49,287 bases of DNA from Prochloraceae cyanobacterium PL24a_bin.78 (GTDB lineage: Bacteria; Cyanobacteriota; Cyanobacteriia; Cyanobacteriales; JANQIW01), in NCBI GenBank assembly GCA_028281945.1, contig JANQIW010000010.1:1-49287 (forward strand). Reading direction: 5' to 3'. Shown piece after piece: positions 1 to 9,579 of this stretch. The notes below the pieces were generated by a model that ran no database searches, was not told the origin of the DNA, and saw nothing but the letters and a program-made list of their open reading frames with translations. Each line of letters begins with the position of its first letter. Position 1 is the first letter of the stretch. Position numbers and translations under genes: made by a program.

Positions 1-158
1 TGATTCATTTAAGTTAATAGTTATTCCCTATATTTCTGTTTTTTCTTTTCTCTTATTAAGATAAGAGCATTTTTCCCAGTGTTTTTCAAGATAGAAACAA
101 ACTACTTCTTTGATAAAATATTAATAATATAGCTAAATTTATAATTGAAATCATCAAG

Positions 159-1346
159 ATGTTGACTCAAGAAAAATCAGATATTCTTTATCCTCAAAAT
201 AATCAATTATCAAACAAAACCCCTCAAAGAGAAAGGGCTTGGGTAGAAATAGATGTCAATGCTTTAGCCCATAATATTCAACAAATAAAAAGCTTGTTAT
301 CACCAGAAACTCAACTAATGGCAGTGGTAAAAGCCGATGCTTATGGCCATGGTGCCGTTAGAATTGCATCTATTGCTCTTGAAAAAGGTTGTTATTCTCT
401 TGCTATCGCTACTTTAGAAGAGGGAATTCAACTGCGTCAAGCAGGAATTGAAGCACCGATTTTGCTTCTTAGCAGCATTAATACTGTTTCTGAAATAGAA
501 ACCATAGCTAATTGGCAATTACAACCCACTATGTGTAATTCTCAACAGGCTTTGTTATTTTCTCAAGTCATGGCTTCTACTAATCAAACTTTACCTGTGC
601 ATCTAAAAATCGATACCGGGATGTCTCGTTTGGGCACACTTTGGGAAAATGCTGTTGAATTTGTGGAATTTGTCAATGACTTACCTAATCTGGAAATCGC
701 TAGTATTTATTCCCATTTTGCCACTGCTGATTCCCCAGATACTACAATGATGATGGAACAAAATCGCCGTTTTACTAAGGTAATAGAGCAAATTAAAGCT
801 AGGATCCCTATTTCTCATCTTCCTTGTTTGCATATGGCTAATTCTGCTGCTACTTTGACAGATTCTAACTTACATTACGATTTAGTTAGAGTTGGGTTAG
901 CACTTTATGGATTGTATCCTGCACCACATTTACGTAAAATAATTGAACTTAAACCAGTTTTAAAGGTAAAAGCCAGAATTACTCAGATTAAAACCATTCC
1001 CGCCAATACCGGCGTTAGTTATGGTTATCAATTCGTCAGTAAAGAAGAAATGCGTATTGCTGTAGTGGCAATTGGTTATGCTGATGGGGTTCCTCGCAAT
1101 CTTTCTAATAATCTTTCTGTGATCATTAAAGGGCAATTAGTGCCTCAAATTGGTGCTATTACTATGGATAAATTGATTGTAGATCTTAGTAGTATGTCTG
1201 AAGCGGAAGTAGGAGATGTAGTAACTTTAATTGGCCAAGATGGAGAGTATCAAATTACTGCTGATGATTGGGCTAATTCTCTTAATACTATTTCTTGGGA
1301 GATTCTCTGCGGCTTTAAACACCGACTACCTAGAGTCAGCATTTAG
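159..1346 (+). CDS. alr: Alanine racemase
   Basis: PLP-dependent enzyme interconverting L- and D-alanine for peptidoglycan synthesis in the cytoplasm. The 395-residue length fits the family. The PLP lysine lies in the motif VVKADAYGHG (about residues 56-65), and the second-subunit catalytic tyrosine lies in IGYADGVPR near residue 307. An N-terminal extension of about 25 residues precedes the first barrel strand, so a slightly later start is conceivable, but no better internal start is visible. It converges with psaK; a hairpin lies between them. Confidence 0.95.
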   Translation: MLTQEKSDILYPQNNQLSNKTPQRERAWVEIDVNALAHNIQQIKSLLSPETQLMAVVKADAYGHGAVRIASIALEKGCYSLAIATLEEGIQLRQAGIEAPILLLSSINTVSEIETIANWQLQPTMCNSQQALLFSQVMASTNQTLPVHLKIDTGMSRLGTLWENAVEFVEFVNDLPNLEIASIYSHFATADSPDTTMMMEQNRRFTKVIEQIKARIPISHLPCLHMANSAATLTDSNLHYDLVRVGLALYGLYPAPHLRKIIELKPVLKVKARITQIKTIPANTGVSYGYQFVSKEEMRIAVVAIGYADGVPRNLSNNLSVIIKGQLVPQIGAITMDKLIVDLSSMSEAEVGDVVTLIGQDGEYQITADDWANSLNTISWEILCGFKHRLPRVSI

Positions 1347-1359
1347 GCCGCAGTTAGTT

Positions 1360-1404
1360 GGTAATTTTTGCTTTGAAATTAGCTAGAAATTAGCTGTAAT
1401 TACC
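1360..1404. terminator. Candidate shared hairpin between alr and psaK
   Basis: GGTAATT at 1360-1366 pairs perfectly with AATTACC at 1398-1404, between two convergent stop codons. No clear T-run follows on either strand, so the terminator call is inferred from position and pairing. Confidence 0.35.
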
Positions 1405-1417
1405 CAATGAATATATC

Positions 1418-1684
1418 TTAGAGTGCGCCCACGCTACCTAAACCTAAGATTACACCTGCTCCGACAATGTGGCCTAAGCTAGTAACTCCTAATAATGCTG
1501 GTAATCCCATACCACCGAAAAGTGCTGGAGATGGTAATGCAGGCTCAGAAGTTTGGTTTTTGATGGTTAATTTTCCAAAAGCGATGGCTACAATATTGCA
1601 AATAATCATGATAGCTGCTACTTTTGGACTCCATTCCATAGTAGTGGGAGCTGCTGCTAGAAATAAGGTTGAGTAAATTGTCAT
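1418..1684 (-). CDS. psaK: Photosystem I reaction center subunit PsaK
   Basis: Small intrinsic membrane subunit at the edge of photosystem I, involved in binding antenna chlorophylls in the thylakoid membrane. The 88-residue protein shows two hydrophobic helices (about residues 20-40 and 60-84) around a short polar loop, with the glycine-rich second helix typical of PsaK. It starts with a clear ATG in an AT-rich leader and is monocistronic, convergent with alr. Confidence 0.92.
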   Translation of the reverse strand: MTIYSTLFLAAAPTTMEWSPKVAAIMIICNIVAIAFGKLTIKNQTSEPALPSPALFGGMGLPALLGVTSLGHIVGAGVILGLGSVGAL

Positions 1685-1905
1685 TATTTTTGTCCTAATA
1701 TTTAGTTCTTTATTCTTTTTTTATAAGATTTTGTCCTATCTGTCCCGTTTTTTGTGTCAAGATTTGTTAAGTTTTTTTCTGTTGGCTTATTTGCTATCTC
1801 TTAATAATATCAATTTATAAAAATAATGATAGAGTTCGTTGTGAAGATCATATCTTAAGCATCGTATTATCTCATAGATTATCTCCACTTATTTATCTTA
1901 TTTAT
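1685..1905. other. psaK upstream region
   Basis: Gene-free. It holds the psaK 5' leader. At 1822-1836 the sequence AATAATGATAGAGTT repeats the left end of the dispersed repeat seen near 3376 and 31903. Nothing else is recognisable. Confidence 0.5.
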
Positions 1906-2117
1906 CTCCTCCATCTCCCAATCTCCCATTCTCCCATTCTCCCATTCTCCCATTCCTCCCATTCTCCCCATTCCTCCTATTCTCCCAATCTCCCAATCTC
2001 CCAATCTCCCAATCCTCCCATTCTCCCATTCCTCCCATTCTCCCATTCTCCCATTCTCCCATTCCTCCCATTCTCCCATTCCTCCCATTCTCCCATTCTT
2101 CCCATTCTCTTATTCTC
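1906..2117. repeat. CTCCCATT short tandem repeat tract
   Basis: About 210 bp of imperfect 8-9 nt units, mainly CTCCCATT with CCTCCCATT and CTCCCAAT variants. Low-complexity tracts of this type occur between genes in many cyanobacteria. On the minus strand it stays open and would encode a Gly-Glu-Trp-Arg-Met repeat peptide, which I regard as non-genic. Confidence 0.85.
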
Positions 2118-2213
2118 CAATCTGATTTTTCATGAACATAATACTGCCATACTCTTTTGATTAAGAAAAAGTTATAATAAAGTTATCAATTAATTAATAT
2201 AGGAAGATCTCAA

Positions 2214-3293
2214 ATGGAAAAACTTTTAAAAAAAAATGTTACAACCTTTGGAAACTGGGCTTATAAAGCTATTGCTAAACATACTAAGAAAATCCTCAAA
2301 CATGAAAAAGAAGTTTTGAAAAATAAAGATAAAGAAGAATTACATCAAATGCGGGTGGGTATGCGACGATTACGCACGGCAATTGTGGGTTTTGCCCCGG
2401 CTATTAAGTTACCCAAAGAGATTAATGATAAAAAAGTAGGAAAAATAGCTAAGGTTTTAGGGAAATTAAGGGATTTAGATGTTTTAGAAAATACTTTGAT
2501 TCATCAATATCAACCTGTTTTACCTTCTTCAGAACAAAAATTTTTAAATAAAGCTTTGAAATGTCTCAAAAAACAACGTCAAGAAGCTTTTAAAGAAGTA
2601 CAAAAAATTTTAATCGATGGATATTATCTGAATTTGATAATTGGTTTAAAAAAATGGTTAGATAAACCAAAGTATCAAGATTTAGCTTCTATTTCTATGG
2701 TGGAAGTTTTGCCTGATTTATTATTACCTCAGATTGGGGAATTTTTTCTACATTCTGGTTGGTTAGTTGGGGCAAAAATTGAAAGTCAACAGGATAATTT
2801 TCTAGTTAAATTAAGAAAAAATATGACGTTAGAAGAAATCAATCTCCTTTTACAAGATAAAGATTCTCCTCTTCATGATTTACGAAAAGAAGCTAAACGC
2901 ACTCGTTATCAAATGGAGTTATTTACTAAAATTTATGGTGATGATTATCAGGTTTATTTGGAGCAAATTAAACAAGTTCAAGAAGTTTTAGGAGATATTC
3001 AAGATAGTTTTGTTTTGGCTGATTTTTTAGCTGATTCTTTTCAATCTCAACTAGAAATTAAAGCTCCTATTCTAGCTTTTAAATTAAAAGAAAATCGTTA
3101 TTTTAAATGGCAGGAATGGATCAAAATTGCTGAACATTTTCTTGATTCTCAAACCAAAGATGATTTCCGAAAGGTAATTCAAAAATCTAATCTTCCTAAG
3201 CAAAATTTGTCCAAAGATATTTCTTCTAGGGCGAATTCTTTAATAGATCAATTTCCTCAAGAAAATCGAGACTTGGTATTAGGAAATTATTGA
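2214..3293 (+). CDS. CHAD domain-containing protein
   Basis: All-helical CHAD domain protein of 359 residues. The family carries conserved histidines and basic residues and is linked to inorganic polyphosphate binding. The diagnostic N-terminal motif HQMRVGMRRLRTA lies at about residues 44-56, and a second conserved helix, HDLRKEAKRTRYQMEL, lies near residues 221-236. The protein is lysine-rich, with no signal peptide or membrane segment. There is no CYTH domain, so it is a stand-alone CHAD protein. The start follows a GGAAGATC ribosome-binding stretch. Its biological role here is unknown. Confidence 0.85.
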   Translation: MEKLLKKNVTTFGNWAYKAIAKHTKKILKHEKEVLKNKDKEELHQMRVGMRRLRTAIVGFAPAIKLPKEINDKKVGKIAKVLGKLRDLDVLENTLIHQYQPVLPSSEQKFLNKALKCLKKQRQEAFKEVQKILIDGYYLNLIIGLKKWLDKPKYQDLASISMVEVLPDLLLPQIGEFFLHSGWLVGAKIESQQDNFLVKLRKNMTLEEINLLLQDKDSPLHDLRKEAKRTRYQMELFTKIYGDDYQVYLEQIKQVQEVLGDIQDSFVLADFLADSFQSQLEIKAPILAFKLKENRYFKWQEWIKIAEHFLDSQTKDDFRKVIQKSNLPKQNLSKDISSRANSLIDQFPQENRDLVLGNY

Positions 3294-3667
3294 TTTATAC
3301 TGAGTCGAAACATAATTAAAATAATGGAGAATTTAGATATTTTTTATTTTCTTAATTATGCCAAGGAAGTTTTTTAGTAATGATAAAGTTGAAAAATTTT
3401 AAACCTAGGATAATTAACCTTGATTAAGTAAAAGTAAAAATAAAAGTCTCAAGTAAGAATAGAAGATATACTAAATTCTCTCCCATTCTCCCATTCTCCA
3501 CTTTCCCTTTCTTGCATAAAGTAAAGAAAAATTCTCAAGATTGTTAAGATTTTATTTGATTTATTACTTATTATTTATTTCTTCTTAATTCTTACTTAAT
3601 TATAAGTTGTAGTGCGAATTATCAGAGATTGTGTCAAGATAAAAACAATCAATGACACAATAGATTA
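3294..3667. other. Intergenic region with dispersed repeat
   Basis: No gene is visible. It contains one copy of the approximately 43-bp dispersed repeat (about 3376-3418) and a short CTCCCATT tract (about 3476-3510), followed by AT-rich sequence up to the P-type ATPase gene. Confidence 0.6.
3376..3418 (+). repeat. Dispersed 43-bp repeat, copy A
   Basis: Matches the reverse complement of about 31903-31945 with roughly four mismatches over 43 bases. The shared core includes GTTGAAAAAT and CTAGGATAATTAA. Both copies lie next to CTCCCAT-type low-complexity DNA. Confidence 0.65.
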
Positions 3668-6514
3668 ATGGTGACTCAAACTCAAATACAAACTGACGAA
3701 ACAACAAAACAAACCAAATCTTGGCACACTGAATCTTTAGATAAAACTTTAGAATTATTAAAAAGTAATCCTGCTGAAGGCTTAAATTCTGAAGAAATTG
3801 AAAAAAGATTAGATGAATACGGAAAAAATGAAATTCAAGAGCAAGCAGGTCGATCTTCTTGGGAAATACTCTTAGATCAATTCAAAAATATTATGCTACT
3901 CATGTTAATAGCAGTAGCAATTATCTCAGGAATTCTGGATTTAATCGACTTAAAAAATGGAAATGCACCCCAAAATTCTATTCCTTTTAAAGACACCATT
4001 GCTATTTTATCCATTGTAATTCTCAATGGCGTTTTAGGTTACTTCCAAGAAAGTCGCGCAGAAAAAGCTTTAGCCGCACTTAAAAAGCTTTCCTCTCCTA
4101 AAGTGCAAGTTATCAGAAATGGGCAACGAATGGAAATAGAATCTCCTAAATTGGTGCCAGGAGACATTATGCTTTTAGAAGCAGGTGGCCAAGTTTGCGC
4201 CGATGGGAGAATCATTGAAGCATCTAACCTCCAAGTCAGAGAATCTGCTTTGACTGGTGAAGCTAATGCTGTTAGTAAATCTCCTCAAGCTTCTGGCATG
4301 GATAAAGATACTCCTTTGGGCGATCGACTTTGTATGGTATTTACAGGTACAGAAGTATTACAAGGTCGTGGTAAAGTAATCGTCACCAGTACAGCAATGA
4401 CAACAGAATTGGGTAAAATCGCCACAATGATGGAGTCAGTGGAAAATGAATCTACTCCTTTACAAAAAAGAATGGATCAGTTAGGGAATTATTTAGTAAT
4501 AGGCTCTCTAATTTTAGTTGCTTTAGTAGTAGTTGGGGGAACAATTCAAGTAGGTAACTTTAGTAAACTACAAGAATTAGTAGAAGTTTCCTTAAGTATG
4601 GCGGTTGCTGTTGTGCCTGAAGGTTTACCGGCGGTAATTACTGTCACATTAGCAATAGGTACTCAGCGCATGGTGAAACGTAATTCTCTGATTCGTAAAC
4701 TACCTGCGGTGGAAACTTTAGGTTCGGTAGATACTATTTGCTCTGATAAAACAGGTACTCTCACTCAAAACAAGATGGTAGTTCAGGAATTAGCTACTTT
4801 AAAAGATCTAGTTAAGGTAACAGGTGAAGGTTATCAACCAGATGGAGAGTTTTTAAATACAGAAGAAAAACCATTTCAAATCCAAGAATACGATGAACTA
4901 CAAGGGTTATTAGTTGCTTGTATTTTATGTAATGACGCTTCTTTAACACAAGAAGAAAAAGATTGGAGTGTGATTGGCGATCCGACGGAAGGAGCTTTAT
5001 TAGCATTAGCAGGAAAGGCAGATTTAGAACAAAAGACTCTTAATTCTCAATTTGAGCGAGTAGGTGAAATACCTTTTTCTTCTGATAGAAAACGAATGAG
5101 TGTTATTTGTCAAGAAAAATCCCAAAGAGATTTCTATTTATCAGAGTTAAATAATGAAAATTCAGCAACTTATTTTATGTTCACTAAAGGCTCTCCGGAG
5201 CTAATTTTAGAAAGATGTCAGTTTTATCAGCTAGGAAAAGAGATTTTAAACTTATCAGAAGAACAAATATCTCAAGTTCGTAATAGTAATAATGATATGG
5301 CAAATCATGGTTTAAGAGTATTAGGTTTTGCTTATAAACCTGTTGCCAATGTCCCCAATTCCCATCAAGATGATAGTGCAGAATCAGAATTAATCTGGTT
5401 AGGATTAGTAGGAATGCTCGATGCTCCTCGGACTGAAGTGAAAGAAGCAGTAGAAAAATGCAAAAAAGCCGGAATTCGTACGGTAATGATTACGGGAGAT
5501 CATCAACTTACAGCTAAAGCTATTGCTCAAAAGTTAGGAATAGGTAGTGAAAATAGTTTAGTACTTAGTGGAGTAGAATTAGAAAAAATCCCCCAAAATC
5601 AATTAGAAGAAGAAGTTGAAAATGTAAATATTTATGCACGAGTATCTCCAGAGCATAAATTACGTATTGTTAAAGCCCTACAAAAAAACAATCGATTCGT
5701 AGCAATGACAGGGGATGGAGTTAATGATGCACCAGCTTTGAAACAGGCAGATATTGGTATTGCTATGGGGATTACCGGTACTGATGTTAGTAAAGAAGCT
5801 AGTGATATGGTTTTATTAGATGATAACTTTGCCACTATTGTAGCTGCTACAGAAGAAGGTCGAGTAGTTTATAGTAATATTCGTCGCTTTATTAAATACA
5901 TTCTTGGTAGTAATATCGGTGAAGTAATAACCATTGCCTCAGCACCATTATTAGGGCTTCCAGACGTGCCTTTAACTCCTTTACAAATTTTATGGATGAA
6001 TTTAGTGACAGATGGTTTACCAGCGTTGGCTTTGGCAGTAGAACCCGGTTCACCTGATGTTATGAAATATCCTCCTTTTAGTCCGAAAGAAAGCATTTTT
6101 GCCCGAGGATTGGGAGCTTATATGATTAGAATTGGCATTGTTTTTGCTATTTTTACTATTAGTTTAATGTTATGGTCATTTAATGAATCACAAGGGAGTG
6201 AGGGAAGTTGGAAAACGATGGTATTTACTAGCTTATGTCTAGCTCAAATGGGGCACGCTTTAGCGGTACGTTCTGATAGAAAACTAACTATTGAAATGAA
6301 TCCTTTAGGTAATATTTATTTATTAGGAGCAATATTAGGGACAACTATTCTTCAATTAATGCTGATTTATGTACCACAACTGAGAAATTTCTTTGGTACA
6401 GAGGTTTTAACTATTCAACAATTAGTTATTTGTTTAGGTTTTAGTGCTTTGATGTTTGTCTGGGTTGAGATGGAAAAACTATTGAAGCGTTTGTTTAAAA
6501 AAGAAAATAGTTAA
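3668..6514 (+). CDS. Cation-translocating P-type ATPase, Ca2+ (P2A) type
   Basis: Membrane pump coupling ATP hydrolysis to cation export. The phosphorylated aspartate is in SDKTGTLT (about residue 360). The M4 ion-site motif VVPEGLP is near 315-321, the hinge TGDGVNDAP is near 680, and NLVTDGLPA in M6 (about 778-786) carries the Asn, Thr and Asp that bind calcium in SERCA-like pumps. The actuator loop reads LTGEA. At 948 residues with an N-terminal cation-ATPase domain it fits PacL-like cyanobacterial pumps. Ca2+ specificity is inferred from M4/M6; Na+ or Mn2+ transport cannot be excluded. Confidence 0.9.
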   Translation: MVTQTQIQTDETTKQTKSWHTESLDKTLELLKSNPAEGLNSEEIEKRLDEYGKNEIQEQAGRSSWEILLDQFKNIMLLMLIAVAIISGILDLIDLKNGNAPQNSIPFKDTIAILSIVILNGVLGYFQESRAEKALAALKKLSSPKVQVIRNGQRMEIESPKLVPGDIMLLEAGGQVCADGRIIEASNLQVRESALTGEANAVSKSPQASGMDKDTPLGDRLCMVFTGTEVLQGRGKVIVTSTAMTTELGKIATMMESVENESTPLQKRMDQLGNYLVIGSLILVALVVVGGTIQVGNFSKLQELVEVSLSMAVAVVPEGLPAVITVTLAIGTQRMVKRNSLIRKLPAVETLGSVDTICSDKTGTLTQNKMVVQELATLKDLVKVTGEGYQPDGEFLNTEEKPFQIQEYDELQGLLVACILCNDASLTQEEKDWSVIGDPTEGALLALAGKADLEQKTLNSQFERVGEIPFSSDRKRMSVICQEKSQRDFYLSELNNENSATYFMFTKGSPELILERCQFYQLGKEILNLSEEQISQVRNSNNDMANHGLRVLGFAYKPVANVPNSHQDDSAESELIWLGLVGMLDAPRTEVKEAVEKCKKAGIRTVMITGDHQLTAKAIAQKLGIGSENSLVLSGVELEKIPQNQLEEEVENVNIYARVSPEHKLRIVKALQKNNRFVAMTGDGVNDAPALKQADIGIAMGITGTDVSKEASDMVLLDDNFATIVAATEEGRVVYSNIRRFIKYILGSNIGEVITIASAPLLGLPDVPLTPLQILWMNLVTDGLPALALAVEPGSPDVMKYPPFSPKESIFARGLGAYMIRIGIVFAIFTISLMLWSFNESQGSEGSWKTMVFTSLCLAQMGHALAVRSDRKLTIEMNPLGNIYLLGAILGTTILQLMLIYVPQLRNFFGTEVLTIQQLVICLGFSALMFVWVEMEKLLKRLFKKENS

Positions 6515-6891
6515 TGCTTAAGAGATAGAGTAAATAATTATACCAAGGTGCATTTCATTAAGCCTCGATTTCCTTCATTAAAGGTTGAATTTTAGATAAT
6601 GAAGCATGACTTGGTATTAATTTCTAAGTCAAAATTTGAAGCAATTATCTTTTGTAATCCAAAAATTGTCCAAGAGAATAGGGGTTTAAAAGTGTTAGGA
6701 AATACTTAAAGAGGTAAATCTAAATCCAAATTAGTATAATAATATTTAGTATATTTTCTAATACAGTTTAAATCATCTTGAACTAGAGATTATATTATCC
6801 TCCAAAATACATAAAAAATATTACTATTAAGACCAAAAAAATCTTAAAAAACATTAATAAATTAATCTCAAAAATCTTAAATATTTACTCT
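6515..6891. other. Intergenic region
   Basis: No coding sequence is visible. It contains an approximately 82-bp element with inverted ends (about 6538-6619), followed by AT-rich DNA that probably holds the promoter of the STAS gene. Confidence 0.55.
6538..6619. repeat. Small inverted-repeat (MITE-like) element
   Basis: The left end ATACCAAGGTGCATTTCATT (from 6540) and the inverted right end (reading ATACCAAGTCATGCTTCATT on the other strand, ending about 6617) agree at roughly 15 of 20 positions. The flanks continue as TTA/TAA. The size and terminal inverted repeat suggest a non-autonomous mobile element or a long hairpin. No other copy is seen in this window. Confidence 0.45.
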
Positions 6892-7227
6892 ATGAATACA
6901 AAACTTAAAATAATTACACCCTCGCCACCATCTGGTATATTTGATAGAATACTAGCCTATGAATTTTGTCAACAAATAGATGAATCAATAGCTAGTAATA
7001 TTAACAATATTTTAGTTAATTTGGAAAAAATTAACTTTATCGATAGTGCAGGTTTAGGTGCATTATTATCAGCATATAAAATCATTAATCAAAATGGAGG
7101 TAAATTTATGGTTTGTTCAATTAATCAACAAATAAAAATACTCTTTGAATTAGTTGGCATAGATCAAATTTTAAATACTTTTTCTAATCCAGAAGAAGTT
7201 ACGAAAATCTATAAAATAGAGAATTAA
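6892..7227 (+). CDS. STAS-domain anti-sigma factor antagonist
   Basis: Single STAS domain of 111 residues, like SpoIIAA/RsbV regulators, which bind anti-sigma kinases in a phosphorylation-dependent way. The phospho-acceptor serine is Ser52 in FIDSAGLGALL. The following GGKFMVCSINQQIKILFEL segment is typical. No partner kinase or phosphatase is adjacent, so the partner is elsewhere. It has no membrane segment and lies 70 bp before recF on the same strand. Confidence 0.85.
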   Translation: MNTKLKIITPSPPSGIFDRILAYEFCQQIDESIASNINNILVNLEKINFIDSAGLGALLSAYKIINQNGGKFMVCSINQQIKILFELVGIDQILNTFSNPEEVTKIYKIEN

Positions 7228-7297
7228 TTCAACATTAAAGCCATGAAAAAATTAATGCTTAAATGGGAAATTTGTTAAAAATACTGAAGAAAAACTC

Positions 7298-8455
7298 ATG
7301 TACCTCAAAAAACTACACTTACATTTATTTCGTAATTATCTAGAGGAAGAGGTGGAGTTTAAGACTCAAAAAACCATTATTTTGGGAAACAATGCTCAAG
7401 GAAAATCAAATCTTCTTGAAGCCATCGAATTACTTTCAACTCTCAAAAGTCATCGCACAAGTCGCACAGGAGATTTAGTTAATCAACAGGCAATCACAGG
7501 GCAAATTAAAGCCACTGTAGAGAGATTGTTTTCCCAACAAGAATTAGCCATAACTTTAAGGCAACAAGGGAAGAAAACCGTTACAATTAATGGAGAATCA
7601 TTACGTCGTCAAATAGATTTTTTAGGAGTTTTAAATGCAGTACAATTTTCCAGTTTAGATTTAGATTTAGTTAGAGGATCCCCAGAATATCGTCGTAATT
7701 GGGTAGATGGACTTTTGGTACAATTAGAGCCAATTTATGCTTATATTTTGTATCAATATAATCAGGTTTTACGACAAAGAAATGCTTTATTAAAACAAAT
7801 TAAAAAATTTAATCAAGATGGAGAATTAGCAAAGTCAATTACAACTTCAACTTCCCCAGAATTATTACAATTAGAACTTTGGGATGGTAAATTAGCCGAA
7901 ACAGGATCACGAGTGACAAGAAGAAGAGCAAGAGTTCTGAAAAGAATTGCACCTATTGCTAAACAATGGCATGAAAAAATTAGTGGAAAAACAGAAAATT
8001 TAGAGATAGAATATACTCCGAATGTCAATTGGTTAGAAGATAAACCTTTAGAAGTACAACTTGCTATTATTGATAAAATTAAACAACGTCGTATTGCAGA
8101 GCAACAATTAGGTACTACAGTGGTAGGACCTCATAGGGATGAAATAGTTTTTAAAATTAATGGAATTCCCGCAAGAGGTTTTGGTTCCAGTGGGCAACAA
8201 AGAACTCTAGTTTTAGCTTTAAAATTAGCTGAATTAAAGTTGATAGAAGAGGTAGTTGGAGAGCCTCCTTTATTGTTATTAGATGATATTTTAGCTGAAT
8301 TGGATCCTCTTCGTCAAAATCAGCTGAGTAGTGCTATCGGAGATGGTTTTCAGGCTTTAATTACTACAACCCATTTAGATTCTTTTAATCGATCATGGCT
8401 CAATAATAGTCAAATTCTTGAAGTTGAAGCTGGAAAATTTAAGTATTTTGTTTGA
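7298..8455 (+). CDS. recF: DNA replication and repair protein RecF
   Basis: SMC-like ATPase that helps load RecA at gapped DNA with RecO and RecR. The start MYLKKLHLHLFRNY is typical. Walker A is GNNAQGKSN (about residues 30-38), the signature is GSSGQQRTL near 290, and Walker B is LLLLDDILAELD near 320. The 385-residue length is normal. It is not next to dnaA/dnaN, as is usual in cyanobacteria. Confidence 0.95.
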   Translation: MYLKKLHLHLFRNYLEEEVEFKTQKTIILGNNAQGKSNLLEAIELLSTLKSHRTSRTGDLVNQQAITGQIKATVERLFSQQELAITLRQQGKKTVTINGESLRRQIDFLGVLNAVQFSSLDLDLVRGSPEYRRNWVDGLLVQLEPIYAYILYQYNQVLRQRNALLKQIKKFNQDGELAKSITTSTSPELLQLELWDGKLAETGSRVTRRRARVLKRIAPIAKQWHEKISGKTENLEIEYTPNVNWLEDKPLEVQLAIIDKIKQRRIAEQQLGTTVVGPHRDEIVFKINGIPARGFGSSGQQRTLVLALKLAELKLIEEVVGEPPLLLLDDILAELDPLRQNQLSSAIGDGFQALITTTHLDSFNRSWLNNSQILEVEAGKFKYFV

Positions 8456-8523
8456 AGCTTATAATAAAAGCTAATATTGCTTATACTCTTTATTTGAGGT
8501 GATTCACAATTGTTAATTTTACA

Positions 8524-9468
8524 ATGACACAGTTAAATCCGCAAGAATGTCTTATTTTAGTAATAGATGATGTTAAGCTAAATTTTCAATTAATACAAAG
8601 TATTCTTGAATATCCTGGTTATCAAACTATCTTTGCTCAAAGTGGGAAGGAGGCTTTAGAATTAATTGGTACTATTAAACCAGATTTAATTCTTTTGGAT
8701 TTGAGAATGCCAGAAATGGATGGTTTAGAAGTTTGTGAAAAAATACAAGAACAACCTTCATTAAAGGAAATTCCCATTATTTTTGTATCCGCAAGTCCTG
8801 AAAAACAGGATTTACTTGAAGCTTTAGATCGTGGTGCAGTAGACTATATCACTAAACCTTTTCATCCTCAAGAGCTACTAGCTAGGGTAAAAATTCATTT
8901 ATCATTGAAGTATACCCGAGACCAATTAGCAAAAGCTTTACAAGAATTAGAGAAAATAGCAACAACTGATCCCCTAACTGGGGTAGCTAATCGCCGTCAT
9001 TTTTTTCTTCTTGTTGATAAAGAATTTGCTCGTGCTAAGCGTTATCAAACAACTTTTTCCCTTTTAATGTTAGATATTGATCGGTTTAAAAAAATAAATG
9101 ATAGTTATGGTCACCCTTTTGGAGATCAAGCAATTCAAAAAATGACTCTAACTGTTATTAATTGTCTGAGAAATGCAGATATCTTTGCACGTTATGGTGG
9201 TGAAGAATTTATTATTTGCTTGCCTCAAACAGATATCTCTGAAGCTATGATCGTAGCTGAAAGAATTCGAGTAAATATTAGTAATATTTTATTAGAAACT
9301 CAAAATCAAATAATTACAATAACGGTAAGTATTGGTGTTACTTCCTATAAACAAGAAGACTCTAGTATTGATGAAGTTTTATCCCGTGCTGACAAGGCTT
9401 TATACAAAGCTAAAGAAACTGGACGTAATAGGGTTTTTCATTATTTAGAAAAAACAGATTTAGAATGA
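8524..9468 (+). CDS. Response regulator with GGDEF diguanylate cyclase domain
   Basis: An N-terminal receiver domain (about residues 10-125) has the acidic pair in VIDDVK, phospho-acceptor Asp59 in LLDLRMPEMDG and the conserved lysine in ITKPF. After a short coiled linker, a GGDEF domain (about 145-310) begins with DPLTGVANRR and holds the active motif GGEEF near 225. An RxxD inhibitory I-site (RNAD) sits five residues before it. It should synthesise cyclic di-GMP upon phosphorylation, with product inhibition. No cognate histidine kinase is adjacent. Confidence 0.93.
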   Translation: MTQLNPQECLILVIDDVKLNFQLIQSILEYPGYQTIFAQSGKEALELIGTIKPDLILLDLRMPEMDGLEVCEKIQEQPSLKEIPIIFVSASPEKQDLLEALDRGAVDYITKPFHPQELLARVKIHLSLKYTRDQLAKALQELEKIATTDPLTGVANRRHFFLLVDKEFARAKRYQTTFSLLMLDIDRFKKINDSYGHPFGDQAIQKMTLTVINCLRNADIFARYGGEEFIICLPQTDISEAMIVAERIRVNISNILLETQNQIITITVSIGVTSYKQEDSSIDEVLSRADKALYKAKETGRNRVFHYLEKTDLE

Positions 9469-9579
9469 TTTCAATTTAACTTAAGTATCAAATAAATTTG
9501 ATATGAGAAAAAAACTATATTTTTTCTAAAATATAATAAAATTAGTATAGTAGATTATTTTTATTTTTTTTAAATCTTT

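Noticed and set aside
1879..2088. Minus-strand open frame giving a Gly-Glu-Trp-Arg-Met repeat peptide
   Set aside because: It is entirely the CTCCCATT tandem tract read in one frame, with no ribosome-binding site; low-complexity DNA.
1906..2117. CTCCCATT tract as a CRISPR array
   Set aside because: Units are 8-9 nt and contiguous, with no spacers.
9506..9527. AT-only hairpin after the GGDEF gene as terminator
   Set aside because: Stem is almost pure A/T and probably unstable; not distinguishable from background AT-richness.
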